A stretch of 64,000 nt of DNA from Sphingomonas sp. RIT328 (GCF_000632225.1 NZ_JFYV01000010.1:33928-97927); one strand, 5' to 3'. Counted from the stretch's first letter, positions 37,284 to 47,318 are shown. The notes: generated by a model from the sequence alone, not told the origin. A program made the numbers and translations.

Positions 37284-37780
37284 CGCATCGTCCCGCGCAG
37301 CGCGGCGAGCGCGCGCGTCACCTCGCGCAGATCGGCCTCGACCGTGCTCAGGCTGATGCCGAGGTCGGCGGCGATCGTCCGGTGCGGCACGCCGTCGAGC
37401 CGCGCGCGGCGGAACACCGTCGCCTTGCGCGTGCCGAGCGTGCGCAGCAGCTGCGTCACCCGCGCCGCCTCCTGCCGCGCGGCGACCTCGCGTTCGGGCG
37501 TCGGCACCGCGCCGGCGGGATCGTGGCGGCCGTCCTGCCACGCCTGGTCGCGCCGCTCCGCCTGCCGCGCCGACCGGTAGCGGTCGATCATCAGCAGGTC
37601 GGCGGCGCGATAGAGATAGGCGAGCGGCTGGGCGATCGGTCCGTCGGTCCGGCCGCGCACCTTGAGCCAGAGATCATGGACGAGGTCCTCGGCCGCCTCG
37701 CCCGCGCCGCGCGCGCGCAGGAAGCGCAGCAGCCCGTCACGATTGTCGAGATAGACGGCTTCGAGGCCGGTCGGCGCCAT
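37280..37780 (-). CDS. ECF sigma factor, FecI-like
   Basis: 166 residues from ATG 37780. Region 2 (YLDNRDGLLRFLRARGAGEA, EDLVHDLWLKVRG) and region 4 (LRTLGTRKATVFRRARLDGV, HRTIAADLGISLSTVEADLR) are both present. It should activate the fecR/receptor operon. The order sigma-FecR-receptor with four-base overlaps makes one transcription unit. Confidence 0.9.
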   Translation of the reverse strand: MAPTGLEAVYLDNRDGLLRFLRARGAGEAAEDLVHDLWLKVRGRTDGPIAQPLAYLYRAADLLMIDRYRSARQAERRDQAWQDGRHDPAGAVPTPEREVAARQEAARVTQLLRTLGTRKATVFRRARLDGVPHRTIAADLGISLSTVEADLREVTRALAALRGTMR

Positions 37781-38177
37781 GGCGGGACGGGTGATCCAAG
37801 GTGGAAGATGCCGCTGTCTAGTCGCAACCCCCTGATGGGAGAAGCCATGTTTGCCCGCCCGCCGCGCCCGGCGGACGAGCCGATGCGTCCCCGCCGGCCA
37901 TGGCGCATTGTCCGACACCCCCCGGCCGGGGGGCAGGCCCGCATCGAGGCGCATCGACATCCTTCTCCCTGTTCCGGACCATAGACGGAGCCGACGACGC
38001 CGATCCTTGATTTCCGGACGGGGCGGGGTTGTGCGGCGTGGACCGGCGGATGTCCACCGTGCGGCGCAGCTTGGGTGGGGGCGGGTCCGGGATGATGGAC
38101 TAAACATTACTAGCAAAAACTAGTGAGATTCGCTAGCCCATCTTATACCCTGCTAGTCTTTCACGAACGGTCATCCT
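37781..38177. promoter_or_regulatory. Divergent spacer between FecI-like and ORC-like genes, with CTAG repeats
   Basis: 397 bases without a supported gene. Four CTAG tetramers, rare in such DNA, lie at 38110, 38120, 38133 and 38153; ACTAG (38109-38113) and CTAGT (38120-38124) form an inverted repeat. They sit 20-70 bases upstream of GTG 38178 in an AT-richer stretch, so they may be an operator for the ATPase gene. Confidence 0.45.
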
Positions 38178-39341
38178 GTGGATCCCTATCGCAACCCCTT
38201 TGCTCCCGGTGCCGGCAGCCGTCCACCGGAGCTCGCCGGCCGGGATGCCGTACTCGAACAGGCGCGGATATCATGCGGACGCGCCATCAAGGGCAGAAGC
38301 GCCCGATCGATGATGCTGCTTGGCCTGCGTGGTGTCGGCAAGACCGTGCTTCTGAACGAGATCGGCCGCATCGCTGAAAGCGAGGGACTGCTGGTGTCCC
38401 GTTTGGAGTCGCCGGAAGGAGAAAGCCTCGCACGATTGCTCTATCCGGAAATGCGCAAGGTGATGCGCGCCTTGTCCGGCGTCGCGACCGCAAAGCACAT
38501 CGCCGCCCGCGGCTTGCGGGGACTGCGGAATTTCGCCGCTGCCTTCAAAATTGAGATCGCCGGAGTCGAGGTCGGCGTCGAACCGGAAGTCGGCCTCGCC
38601 GATACGGGCGACCTGCAATATGATCTGCCCGATCTGTTCCTGGTCATCGGCAAGGCCGCACAGGCCGCGGGGCGGGGCTGGGCGCTGCTGATCGACGAAG
38701 TTCAATATCTGTCGAACGCCGATTTATCAGCCTTGATCGTGGCGCTGCACCGGATCGCGCAGGAAGGCTTGCCCGTCATTCTGGTCGGCGCCGGTCTGCC
38801 GCAGATCGCCCGCCTGGCAGGCGAAGCCAAATCCTATGCCGAGCGGCTATTCCACTATCCGCCGATTGGGGCGCTCGACCCGGTGTCGGCCGGCCAGGCC
38901 ATCGAGAAGCCGATCATCGAGGAGCAGGCGACGATCACCGCGGATGCCCTCCGTTTGATCGTCGAACGCACCAAAGGCTATCCGTTCTTTCTTCAGGAAT
39001 GGGCTTCCGTCGTTTGGAACGATGCGGCGGGCCCCGAAATCCAGCTCGCCGATGCGGAAAACGCCTATACGGAAACGCTCGCGCTGCTCGACGACGGCTT
39101 CTTCAAGGTGCGGATCGATCGCCTGACGAAAGCGGAAGTCCAATTCGTGAAGGCCATCGCCCAACTTGGCGACGGTCCCTATGCCATGGCCGATATCGCC
39201 CAGGCGATGAGCCGGACGCAGAAGTCGCTGGGTCCCGTGCGATCCAGCGTCATCGCCAAGGGCATGATCTACAGCACGGATCACGGCTATCTCGACTTCA
39301 GCGTGCCGCTGTTCGCCGATTATATGCGTCGCCAGGGCTGA
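38178..39341 (+). CDS. ORC/Cdc6-like AAA ATPase
   Basis: 387 residues from GTG 38178. Walker A GLRGVGKT and Walker B LLIDEVQYL define a P-loop ATPase; the C-terminal 90 residues (IDRLTKAEVQFVKAIAQLGD, MADIAQAMSRTQKSLGPVRS) form a winged helix as in archaeal Orc/Cdc6-like and mobile-element ATPases. GC is lower than in the flanking genes, suggesting transfer. No partner nuclease, transposase or methylase lies beside it; its function is unknown. Confidence 0.75.
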   Translation: MDPYRNPFAPGAGSRPPELAGRDAVLEQARISCGRAIKGRSARSMMLLGLRGVGKTVLLNEIGRIAESEGLLVSRLESPEGESLARLLYPEMRKVMRALSGVATAKHIAARGLRGLRNFAAAFKIEIAGVEVGVEPEVGLADTGDLQYDLPDLFLVIGKAAQAAGRGWALLIDEVQYLSNADLSALIVALHRIAQEGLPVILVGAGLPQIARLAGEAKSYAERLFHYPPIGALDPVSAGQAIEKPIIEEQATITADALRLIVERTKGYPFFLQEWASVVWNDAAGPEIQLADAENAYTETLALLDDGFFKVRIDRLTKAEVQFVKAIAQLGDGPYAMADIAQAMSRTQKSLGPVRSSVIAKGMIYSTDHGYLDFSVPLFADYMRRQG

Positions 39342-39347
39342 TCCCTC

Positions 39348-40853
39348 TCACCCCCAGCCCAACCGCCGCGCGACCGGCGCCAGCCGCTCGGCGACCATCC
39401 GTTCCGGCCCCTCGGGCCGGCCGACCGCGATCCAGCTGCCGAGCAGGAGCGCGGCATAGGTCGCGGCGCCGACCAGCACGGTGGCGATCACCGCGACCAG
39501 CGACAGCGAGTGGCGCAAGGCATCGGGCAAGGCCAGCACCACCGCCGCCATCCCCGCGGTGGCGAGCGCGATCCGCCACGGCGCGACGAGCTGCGCGACG
39601 ATCGACAGGCCGACCAGCCGCCGCACATAGCCCATCGTCACCAGCATCAGGATCGCATTGGTCAGCACCCGGCCGATCACCGCGCCCATCACGCCATAAT
39701 GCCAGATCAGCGCGATCAGCAGCGGCAGCTTGACGAGGATCTCGACGACGCGCTGGCGCAGGAAGATCGCGGTGCGGTCCATCGCCATCGCCATCGGGTC
39801 GAGCGGCGACACCCAGACGACGAACACCGGCGCGAGCGCCAGCCAGCGCAGCATCGGGATCGCCTGGATCCAATTGCCGCCGAGCACCACCGGCACCACC
39901 TGCCCGGCGAGCAGGCTCAGCCCGACCATCCCCGGCGCGGCGATGGTGAGCAGCGTCTGCGAGATGCGCAGATAGGCGCGCGCCATCCGCTCGCGCGAGT
40001 CCTTCATCGTCACGAAGCCCGCCATCAGCGGCCGCATCGCCGGCGCGACCAGCACCTGTTCGGGCACCGACGACAGGTCTGCCGCCATCGAGAAGCGGCC
40101 GAGGTCGGCCTTGCCGATGAAGCGGCCGAGGATCAGCTTGTCCGACTGCCAGCTCAGCGCGGCGAGCGCCTGGGCGAGGCTCGCCCAGCCGAGGAAGCCG
40201 GCGAAGCTGCGCCATTGCGTCAGCCCGAGCCGCGGCCGGAACGGCGCGAAGGCATAGGACTGGATGAGGCTGGCGAGCGGCGTCACCACCGTCCCCGCGG
40301 CGATCGCCCAATAGCTGCGCGTCGTCACCGCGAGCAGCACCGCGACCGAGAAGCCGAACACCTTGCTGACGATCTCGATCACCAGATCGCGGCGAAAATC
40401 GATCCGCCTCGCATATTGCACCATCGCCGGGCTCTGCAGCCCGCGGGTAATCGGCGCGAGCGCGAGGAACAGGATCAGCGGCACCAGCCGCGGATCGGCA
40501 TAGGCCCAAGCGAACGGCCAGGCCGCCGCGGCGACGATCAGCGCGAGGACGAGGCCGCGCAGCACGCCGATGGTGAAGGCGGTGTCGAGATGGCTGCGGC
40601 CGATCGTGTCGAGCCGCACCAGCGATTGCGCGATCGGCAGTTCGGACACCGCCTCGACGACGAAGATCAGCGTCATCGCCACCGAGATCAGGCCGAAGTC
40701 CTGCGGCGACAGCGTCCGCGCCAGCACAATCAGCGTGGTGAAATCGATACCGCGGGCCATCAGCCGCGACGCCATCAGCCATGCCACGCTGCCCGCCGTG
40801 CGGCTGCCGACCCCGCGGCCGCCGACCTGTCCATCCGTCATTGCCGCCCCCAT
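39348..40853 (-). CDS. Wzx-type polysaccharide flippase
   Basis: 501 residues with 12-14 membrane helices of the polysaccharide-transporter (MOP) superfamily. The N-terminus SVAWLMASRLMARGIDFTTL and VLARTLSPQDFGLISVAMTL match lipopolysaccharide/colanic flippases (WzxC-like). It flips undecaprenyl-linked subunits to the periplasm. ATG 40841 (MTDGQ) is an alternative start. It lies downstream of a GT8-like gene on the same strand. Confidence 0.9.
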   Translation of the reverse strand: MGAAMTDGQVGGRGVGSRTAGSVAWLMASRLMARGIDFTTLIVLARTLSPQDFGLISVAMTLIFVVEAVSELPIAQSLVRLDTIGRSHLDTAFTIGVLRGLVLALIVAAAAWPFAWAYADPRLVPLILFLALAPITRGLQSPAMVQYARRIDFRRDLVIEIVSKVFGFSVAVLLAVTTRSYWAIAAGTVVTPLASLIQSYAFAPFRPRLGLTQWRSFAGFLGWASLAQALAALSWQSDKLILGRFIGKADLGRFSMAADLSSVPEQVLVAPAMRPLMAGFVTMKDSRERMARAYLRISQTLLTIAAPGMVGLSLLAGQVVPVVLGGNWIQAIPMLRWLALAPVFVVWVSPLDPMAMAMDRTAIFLRQRVVEILVKLPLLIALIWHYGVMGAVIGRVLTNAILMLVTMGYVRRLVGLSIVAQLVAPWRIALATAGMAAVVLALPDALRHSLSLVAVIATVLVGAATYAALLLGSWIAVGRPEGPERMVAERLAPVARRLGWG

Positions 40854-40941
40854 GGCCTTCCGGCACCGCTCGTGCCCGCCGACCCGTTCGCCGGCGGCTG
40901 CCGCCCCGGGCGTGCGGGGGCGGCCTCGCGGCGCTCCCTAC

Positions 40942-41982
40942 TCAATCGCGCGGGCTGAAAAAAGTCCTCTGCGCGAAGCGGTTGAGCAGCACCGCCTGCC
41001 AGCGGTGATCGAACGCCTCCTTGCCGCTCTTGAGCAGCCGGCGGGCGCGCAGCAGCGGCGAACCGCTGCGATATTTGGGATCGATCGCGCGGCTCGCGTC
41101 GACGGTGAGATATTGGGCGAAATAGGGGTGGGCGGCGAGGAAGTCGGCATAGACGCGGCGGTGCGCCGGCTCCCACGGGCCGCCGGTCGTGTTCCACGGT
41201 TTGATCGGGCCGGTGAAATGGACGATGCTCGGCGCGATCGCCCGCGCGCGGTCGGCGAGGCGGAACCAGGTCGAATAATTGTAGCGCGGGTGCAGCATCA
41301 TCCGGCGCGGCCCGCCCGGTGCGTTGAGCACCGCGTTGAGCGCGCTCTGGTCGTGGTGCTTGCAGCGTTCGGGGTTCTCGGCGAGGAAGCGCAGCGCCGC
41401 GCCGGTGAGCTGGCGCCACGTCTCGCGCCGCGCCATCATCACCCCGGCGTTGAAATAATCGGCGACGCGATCGATGCCGATGCCCTTCAGATAGGCGGGC
41501 GGATTGGCATAGCGGCCGCCATTGTCGAGCCGGTCGGCGCCGGCGAGCAGGGTATCGGGCGGACAGTCGAAGCCGATCAGCGCGGCGACCGGGCCGACGA
41601 TCTGCACGTCGCCGTCGATGTAGATCACCGTATCATATTGCGCCGGGATCTCGGCGTCGATCACCAGCCGGCCGAGCGTCGAGCTCGGACAGTGCAGTTC
41701 GGGCAGCCGGCCGACGCTGTCGGTGAGGAAGCGGCGGCTGTCGAGGAAGCGGAAGTTGAACCGCGCCGGCGCCAGCGCCGCCTGGATCGCGCGCTGTTCG
41801 TCCTCGGGAATGTCGATCAGATAGATGAGGATGTCGGCGATCGCCGCGACTTCGGGCTGGGCGGCGAGCTGCGAGGCGGCGATCAGCGCCTGCGCGACAT
41901 AGCCGCGGTCGCTGACGAAGGTGACCACCCGTGTGATCCCCGGCCGGTTGCTCTCGGGCGTCCCCAGGGGGAAGGTGTCCAC
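40942..41982 (-). CDS. Family 8-like glycosyltransferase
   Basis: 346 residues. The DxD motif lies in VIYIDGDVQIVG; VADYFNAGVMMARRETWRQL and HHDQSALNAVLN follow, and HFTGPIKPWN is the late His/Lys motif of GT8 enzymes. Close in layout to the protein at 48538-49521. It is followed 88 bases later by the flippase gene on the same strand. Confidence 0.88.
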   Translation of the reverse strand: MDTFPLGTPESNRPGITRVVTFVSDRGYVAQALIAASQLAAQPEVAAIADILIYLIDIPEDEQRAIQAALAPARFNFRFLDSRRFLTDSVGRLPELHCPSSTLGRLVIDAEIPAQYDTVIYIDGDVQIVGPVAALIGFDCPPDTLLAGADRLDNGGRYANPPAYLKGIGIDRVADYFNAGVMMARRETWRQLTGAALRFLAENPERCKHHDQSALNAVLNAPGGPRRMMLHPRYNYSTWFRLADRARAIAPSIVHFTGPIKPWNTTGGPWEPAHRRVYADFLAAHPYFAQYLTVDASRAIDPKYRSGSPLLRARRLLKSGKEAFDHRWQAVLLNRFAQRTFFSPRD

Positions 41983-42292
41983 TCATCAACTCCTGACTGC
42001 ACGCACCGGATCGTGGAACCCTGCGCGACCGGCGGGGACGATCCTGCCGCGCCCGCCACCGGAACGTGGCAAGGCGATGCGATACAACGTTCTTCTCCCC
42101 ATTATCGCCCGCGAGGGATCAATATTTGGTAAGCGCCCGCCATGTCATCGCCAGGCAGGATAGCCTTGCCGGACAGGGGATGCTACGTCTTTGTCCGGAT
42201 TGGCAAACCGGCCGGCGGAGGGCGCGCGTGGACGCGCCGCCCCGCGCGACCGGGCCGGACGGGCGCCGGACGGGGCCGCATTAGGGGCTGTG
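41983..42292. promoter_or_regulatory. Divergent promoter region
   Basis: 310 bases between the minus-strand GT8-like gene and the plus-strand polymerase-like gene. An AT-richer patch around 42080-42140 is the likely promoter area. No repeat or hairpin of note. Confidence 0.35.
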
Positions 42293-43753
42293 ATGGTCGT
42301 TCTCGCAATTTTCTGGCTGCTGTTCTTCGCCGCGGCGGTGTCGGGCATCCGCTGGACGCTCTATCTGTTCTTCTGCAGCCTCGCCTTCGGCTCGCTCGCC
42401 ATCCTGCCGGTCAACCTCACCGGCGGCACCACCTTCCTGCCGCACACCGCCTGTTCGGCCTTGCTCTGCGTCCGCTCGTTCATCGCCTGCCGCAAGCCGC
42501 ATCTGCTGGTCGACGGCCTGCTCGATTACAACAAGCTCGGGCTACTCACCGCGTTCATCGTCTTCGGGCTGATGGTCACCTATACCGCGCCGTTCCTGTT
42601 CCACGGCGCGCCGATCATGGGGCTCAACAACATCACGCGCAGCCCGCTGGGCTTCGGTTCGGGCAACATCACCCAGCCGCTCTATCTGCTCGCCGCCTTC
42701 GCGATCACCATCTCGATCTACCAGCTGCTGCTGCAGACCGAGACGCGGCGGATGGTCTATCAGGCGATCTTCATCGGCGGCGCGATGGCGGTGCTCGCCG
42801 GGATGATCGACATGGCGACCGCGGGCAGCGGCCTGCTCGCGCCGCTGCGCACCGCCACCTATGTCATCATGGACGGCGACGACGTCGGCGGCATGCGCCG
42901 CGTCATCGGCTTCAACACCGAAGCCTCCGCCTACGGCACGCTGGTGCTGTCGTTCGGCTCGATGATCTATTTCATGCGGTTGGGCGAGGCGCTCGGCGGC
43001 ATCTATGCCAAGATCCAGACGCCGCTGGCGCTGGCGCTGATCGCCTTCACCGTGCTGTCGACCTCGTCGGCGGCGTTCCTCGGCCTGGGCGTGCTCGGCA
43101 TGATGGCGGTGTTCGCCAACGTGCTCGCGCTGCGCCACCCCGCCGACGAGAAGCGCGCGCTGATCCAGCTGCTGGTCATCGGTGCGGGCGCGATCGTCGT
43201 CGCCGCGCTGGTGATCGCGACGCCCAGCCTGTTCAACGGCGTCGTCGACCTGGTCGACAGCCTGATCTTCAAGAAGACGTCGAGCAGCTCCTATTCGGAG
43301 CGCAGCAGCTGGAACATCGTCAGCCTCGAAGGGCTGGTCGCGACCGGCGGCTATGGCGTCGGCGTCGGCTCGACGCGCGCATCTAGCTGGCCCGTCGCGG
43401 TGCTGAGCAGCACCGGGGTGATCGGCGGGCTGATGATGGCACTGTTCTTCCTCCGCCTGATGACCGCGAGCCTGCGCGGCGCGAGCGACGAGATCCGCCG
43501 CGTCGTGGTTGGCGCGCGCTATGCGCTGCTGATCTGCCTCATCCCCGGCGCGGTGGCGGGGACGCTGGTCGATTTCGGCGCGTTCAACGCGACGCTGTTC
43601 GCGATCACCACCGCGCTGCCGACGCTGATCCCGGTCGCGACGCGACGCCGGCGCATGCGCCGCCCCGGCGCCGGCGAACCGCGCACCATCGCGCCGCGCG
43701 CGCAGCCGGCGCCGCGCCCGGCCCGCGCCGGCGTCCGCCGCGTCGCGCGCTGA
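42293..43753 (+). CDS. Wzy/O-antigen-ligase-like membrane protein
   Basis: 486 residues from ATG 42293, preceded by AGGGG; a TTG start at 42191 would add an unrelated Arg-rich stretch. There are about 10-12 membrane helices and a long loop (MDGDDVGGMRRVIGFNTEAS) in the position expected for polymerase/ligase proteins. The C-terminal 40 residues are Arg/Pro/Ala-rich. It probably polymerises flipped subunits; sequence alone cannot separate Wzy from WaaL-type function. Confidence 0.78.
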   Translation: MVVLAIFWLLFFAAAVSGIRWTLYLFFCSLAFGSLAILPVNLTGGTTFLPHTACSALLCVRSFIACRKPHLLVDGLLDYNKLGLLTAFIVFGLMVTYTAPFLFHGAPIMGLNNITRSPLGFGSGNITQPLYLLAAFAITISIYQLLLQTETRRMVYQAIFIGGAMAVLAGMIDMATAGSGLLAPLRTATYVIMDGDDVGGMRRVIGFNTEASAYGTLVLSFGSMIYFMRLGEALGGIYAKIQTPLALALIAFTVLSTSSAAFLGLGVLGMMAVFANVLALRHPADEKRALIQLLVIGAGAIVVAALVIATPSLFNGVVDLVDSLIFKKTSSSSYSERSSWNIVSLEGLVATGGYGVGVGSTRASSWPVAVLSSTGVIGGLMMALFFLRLMTASLRGASDEIRRVVVGARYALLICLIPGAVAGTLVDFGAFNATLFAITTALPTLIPVATRRRRMRRPGAGEPRTIAPRAQPAPRPARAGVRRVAR

Positions 43754-43876
43754 GGGTTCGCGCGGAGGGCGCGCGGCGGCTATGGACGGGATGATATTCC
43801 AAGCGACGCACGCCTCTCTATGAGATGCTATACCGGGACGGCTCACGTGTTCGGCCGGTCGCGCCCATCATTCGGA

Positions 43877-44314
43877 TCAGCATACGACAACAGCCAGATA
43901 GTCAGGCCGATCGGCTGATATGGCGCGGAGTGTCGCGTCACGCGTGACCAACGGCACCTTCCGAACCCGGGCGGTTGCGATCAGAAAGCAGTCCCCTGGG
44001 TCTTTGTGGCCGGTTTCCACTGCCACCTTGGCAGCCTCTATGGCAATCCGCTGGTCTATCGGCACCATCCGCGCCCGCGTCACCGCCACAGCATCGCGGA
44101 ACCAGTGATCCGGCGCGTCATCACCGAGATGTGGACGATCCGCCACCCGGGTTTTCTGCGACGCGACCGCCAGCTCCCATGCCGTGATCGGCGACGCCAG
44201 AAGCGCACCAGCCTCTTGGCTGTCACCGATCGCCACCAGCGCCTCCTCCATGAGGGGAACGTTGCCGGTAACGAGCCAATAGAGGGTGTGCGTATCGAGA
44301 AGAACGCCTGCCAA
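43877..44314 (-). CDS. PIN-domain (VapC-like) toxin
   Basis: 145 residues with the PIN acidic residues: LLDTHTLYW at the N-terminus, SPITAWELAVAS, and DPGDCFLIATA near the C-terminus. PIN toxins are Mg-dependent RNases. It lies six bases after a 65-residue gene on the same strand, as in toxin-antitoxin operons with antitoxin first. Confidence 0.88.
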   Translation of the reverse strand: MAGVLLDTHTLYWLVTGNVPLMEEALVAIGDSQEAGALLASPITAWELAVASQKTRVADRPHLGDDAPDHWFRDAVAVTRARMVPIDQRIAIEAAKVAVETGHKDPGDCFLIATARVRKVPLVTRDATLRAISADRPDYLAVVVC

Positions 44315-44320
44315 GAGCGA

Positions 44321-44518
44321 TTACGACTTGGCCGTGGTCGATCGGCCAGACTTGCTGCCTTTGAGTGCCTGCGAGGCAATGGGCTTCGTCAGGTCGACGC
44401 CCTTCTTCAGCGTCAGACCCTTGAGCGCGCCGACGCCGAAAACCGTGACGAGCCGACCTGTCTTCGTATCGCGAACGACCGTGCTGGTCGATGTGGCGTG
44501 GGACTTGGTCATTCCCAT
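44321..44518 (-). CDS. Putative antitoxin of the PIN toxin, family not recognised
   Basis: 65 residues: VVRDTKTGRLVTVFGVGALK near the centre, a Lys/Ser/Thr-rich tail. Its place directly before a PIN toxin gene, same strand, argues for an antitoxin. It lacks an evident AbrB, Phd or RHH signature; GALKGLTLKKGVDLTKPIA may be the toxin-binding part. Confidence 0.65.
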   Translation of the reverse strand: MGMTKSHATSTSTVVRDTKTGRLVTVFGVGALKGLTLKKGVDLTKPIASQALKGSKSGRSTTAKS

Positions 44519-44723
44519 AATATACGCCGTCCTACGCCGAGCTCCAAACGACCGATCCGCGTCCCTTCTGCACGGGGACCTCGGATTTCGATGTCGGCCG
44601 CCCCCTCCGCGCCTCTGCGCGCACCCTGCTCGCTGCCCGGCCGGCTGTCCCGGACGCCGGGACGGCGTGGCTGGCCGTCTGCGTCATCCGTGCTATCAGA
44701 CCGGCGAGAGGAAAGGAGCGGCG

Positions 44724-45746
44724 ATGGGCAAGCGCATTCTGGTGACGGGCGGGGCCGGTTATATCGGCAGCCACACGTGCAAGGCGCTCGCTGCGGAGGG
44801 CTTCGTGCCGGTGACCTTCGACAATCTGACGCTCGGCGATGCCGCGCGGGTGCGCTGGGGGCCGCTGGTCGAGGGCGACGTGCGCGACGGCGCGGCGGTG
44901 GCGCAGGCGATCGCCGATCATGATGCGGCGGCGGTGATCCATTTCGCCGCGGACGCCTATGTCGGTGAATCCGTCGCCGATCCGGCGCGCTATTACGACA
45001 ATAACGTCGGCGGGATGATCGGCCTGCTCGCCGGCATGCGCCGTGCCGGCTGCACGCGGATCGTCTTCTCCAGCACCTGCGCGGTCTATGGCAGCCCGGC
45101 GACGCTGCCGATCGACGAGGATACGCCCGCCGAGCCGGTCAATCCCTATGGCCGCACCAAGCTGATCTGCGAACAGATGCTCGCCGACCATGCCGCCGCC
45201 TATGGCATCGACTATGTCGCGCTGCGCTATTTCAACGCGAGCGGCGCCGATCTCGACGGCGAGCTCGGCGAGGACCGCGACTACGAACCGCATCTGATCC
45301 CGCGCGCGATGCTCCACCTGCTCGGCCGGCTGCCCGATTTCGCGGTGTTCGGCAGCGACTTCCCGACCCCCGACGGCACCGCGATCCGCGATTACATCCA
45401 TGTCGCCGATCTCGCCGCGGCGCATCTGCTCGCGCTGCGCCGGCTGCTGGACGGCGGCGAGGCGGCGGCCCGCGTGTTCAACCTCGGCTCGGGCAACGGC
45501 CATTCGGTCGCCGCGGTGCTCGCCGAGATCGCCGCGGTCTCCGGACGGCCGCTCGCCGCGCCGCGCGGCGGCCGCCGCCCGGGCGACCCGCCGCAGCTCG
45601 TCGCCGACGTCGCGCTGGCGCGTGACGCGCTCGGCTTCACCGCACGCCATTCGGCGCTGCGCGACATCATCGCCTCGGCGTGGCGCTGGCATGCGCAGAC
45701 GCACGGCACGCCCCAGACCGGCCACGGAGACGCTTGTGCATCTTGA
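44724..45746 (+). CDS. galE: UDP-glucose 4-epimerase
   Basis: 340 residues from ATG 44724 (GAAAGGAG ribosome site). The NAD motif [10 protein letters not shown] (7-16), FSSTCAVYG and the catalytic VNPYGRTK (Tyr-x3-Lys) are present. It interconverts UDP-glucose and UDP-galactose, supplying galactose units. Its last bases overlap the next gene, so the two sugar-nucleotide enzymes are coupled. Confidence 0.93.
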   Translation: MGKRILVTGGAGYIGSHTCKALAAEGFVPVTFDNLTLGDAARVRWGPLVEGDVRDGAAVAQAIADHDAAAVIHFAADAYVGESVADPARYYDNNVGGMIGLLAGMRRAGCTRIVFSSTCAVYGSPATLPIDEDTPAEPVNPYGRTKLICEQMLADHAAAYGIDYVALRYFNASGADLDGELGEDRDYEPHLIPRAMLHLLGRLPDFAVFGSDFPTPDGTAIRDYIHVADLAAAHLLALRRLLDGGEAAARVFNLGSGNGHSVAAVLAEIAAVSGRPLAAPRGGRRPGDPPQLVADVALARDALGFTARHSALRDIIASAWRWHAQTHGTPQTGHGDACAS

Positions 45747-46701
45747 GAAACGCATCCTCATCACGGGTGGCGCCGGCTTCCTCGGCTCGCACCTGTGCGA
45801 CATGATGCTGGCGGCGGGGCATCGCGTGCTGTGCGTCGACAATTTCTTCACCGGCACGCAGCGCAACGTCGACCATCTGCGCGACAACAACCGCTTCGAG
45901 CTGATGCGCCACGACGTCAGCTTCCCGCTCTACGTCGAGGTCGACGAGATCTACAATCTCGCCTGCCCGGCCAGCCCGATCCACTATCAGCGCGATCCGG
46001 TGCAGACCACCAAGGTGAGCGTGATCGGCGCGATCAACATGCTCGGCCTCGCCAAGCGCACCAAGGCCAAGATCTTCCAGGCCTCGACCTCCGAAGTCTA
46101 CGGCGATCCCAGCATCCACCCGCAGACCGAGGATTATTGGGGCAACGTCAATCCGATCGGCATCCGCTCCTGCTACGACGAGGGCAAGCGCTGCGCCGAG
46201 ACGTTGTTCTTCGACTATCGCCGCCAGCATCACCTGACGATCAAGGTGGCGCGGATCTTCAACACCTATGGCCCGCGCATGCACCCCAATGACGGGCGCG
46301 TCGTGTCGAGCTTCATCGTCCAGGCGCTGCGCGGGGACGACATCACCATCTTCGGCAACGGCGAGCAGACGCGCTCCTTCTGCTACGTCAGCGACCTGCT
46401 CGACGGCTTCGTCCGGCTGATGGACACGCCCGAGACGGTGACCGGGCCGATCAACATCGGCAATCCGGTCGAGTTCACGATGATCGAACTGGCGCAGCTG
46501 GTCATCGAGCTGACCGGCTCGCGCTCGAAGATCGTCCACCTGCCGCTGCCCGCCGACGACCCGCGCCAGCGCCGCCCGGACATTGCGATCGCCCGCCGCG
46601 AGCTCGGCTGGGAACCGCGCGTCCAGCTGCGCGAAGGGCTCGAGAAGACGATCGCCTATTTCGAGACGCGGCTCGCCGAGGGCGCGACGGCGGCGGGGTA
46701 G
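45736..46701 (+). CDS. uxs: UDP-glucuronate decarboxylase (UDP-xylose synthase)
   Basis: 321 residues from GTG 45736, inside the end of galE, with GGAGA upstream. [42 protein letters not shown] and SCYDEGKR (Tyr-x3-Lys) are diagnostic of UXS-type short-chain dehydrogenases. It converts UDP-glucuronate to UDP-xylose, implying a pentose in the polymer. UDP-glucose dehydrogenase, needed to make the substrate, is not in the window. Confidence 0.92.
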   Translation: MHLEKRILITGGAGFLGSHLCDMMLAAGHRVLCVDNFFTGTQRNVDHLRDNNRFELMRHDVSFPLYVEVDEIYNLACPASPIHYQRDPVQTTKVSVIGAINMLGLAKRTKAKIFQASTSEVYGDPSIHPQTEDYWGNVNPIGIRSCYDEGKRCAETLFFDYRRQHHLTIKVARIFNTYGPRMHPNDGRVVSSFIVQALRGDDITIFGNGEQTRSFCYVSDLLDGFVRLMDTPETVTGPINIGNPVEFTMIELAQLVIELTGSRSKIVHLPLPADDPRQRRPDIAIARRELGWEPRVQLREGLEKTIAYFETRLAEGATAAG

Positions 46702-47318
46702 GACGCCTGCCTCGGCGTGATATGGTGACGCGCCGTGCGCCCGCGGCCGTGTGGTTCGCGCGGAGGCGCGGAGGGTTTTCCTATCGACCAGCGGTTCGGG
46801 TTTCGTCGCCCGTCGCTACGGGTGTCGCTGATCTCCGCTCGGTGGCTCACGCGCCGGTCTGCGTCGGGATGAGGCAGCCGCTCTCACGCCTCCGACGATC
46901 ACCAGACAGAATGCTGCGCCTCAGCGCCTCCGCGCGGATCATCGTCCCCGCGGCTTTGCAAGGACCATCGATCCGCCGACAGGCCAACCCGACGAGGGCG
47001 ACAACAGGCGCCGAACCACGGCAATGCGCCTCGAATTCCCCCCGCCCGCGCCAAAACGGGACGCTTCAGCGACGAAACGAGAATATCGAAGCGATTCTGT
47101 CCTATCAGGCCGTGTCCCGCTGCTTGCCAAGGCCGATTGGCTCATGCGATGGCATATCAATCATTTCGGCGGCACCGTCGGGGCGGCCATCAGCAAGGCC
47201 GATCCAGCCAGGCGTCGCGGTGATACGACCCGTCAGGATAGGACCGAGCCGTGCCAGCGCGATATTGTGATGCTCTTGCCAGAACGGTCGGCAGCATGGC
47301 GGTAGGGGAGCGGCGGCG
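46702..47318. repeat. Gene-free spacer with scattered GC repeats
   Basis: No supported gene. A TTCGCGCGGAGGCGCGGAGG element lies near 46755-46775, and a CTCAGCGCCTCCGCGCGGATC element near 46919-46940, facing it. The rest up to the GT2 gene shows no clear structure; the GT2 promoter should be near 47240-47300. Confidence 0.5.
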
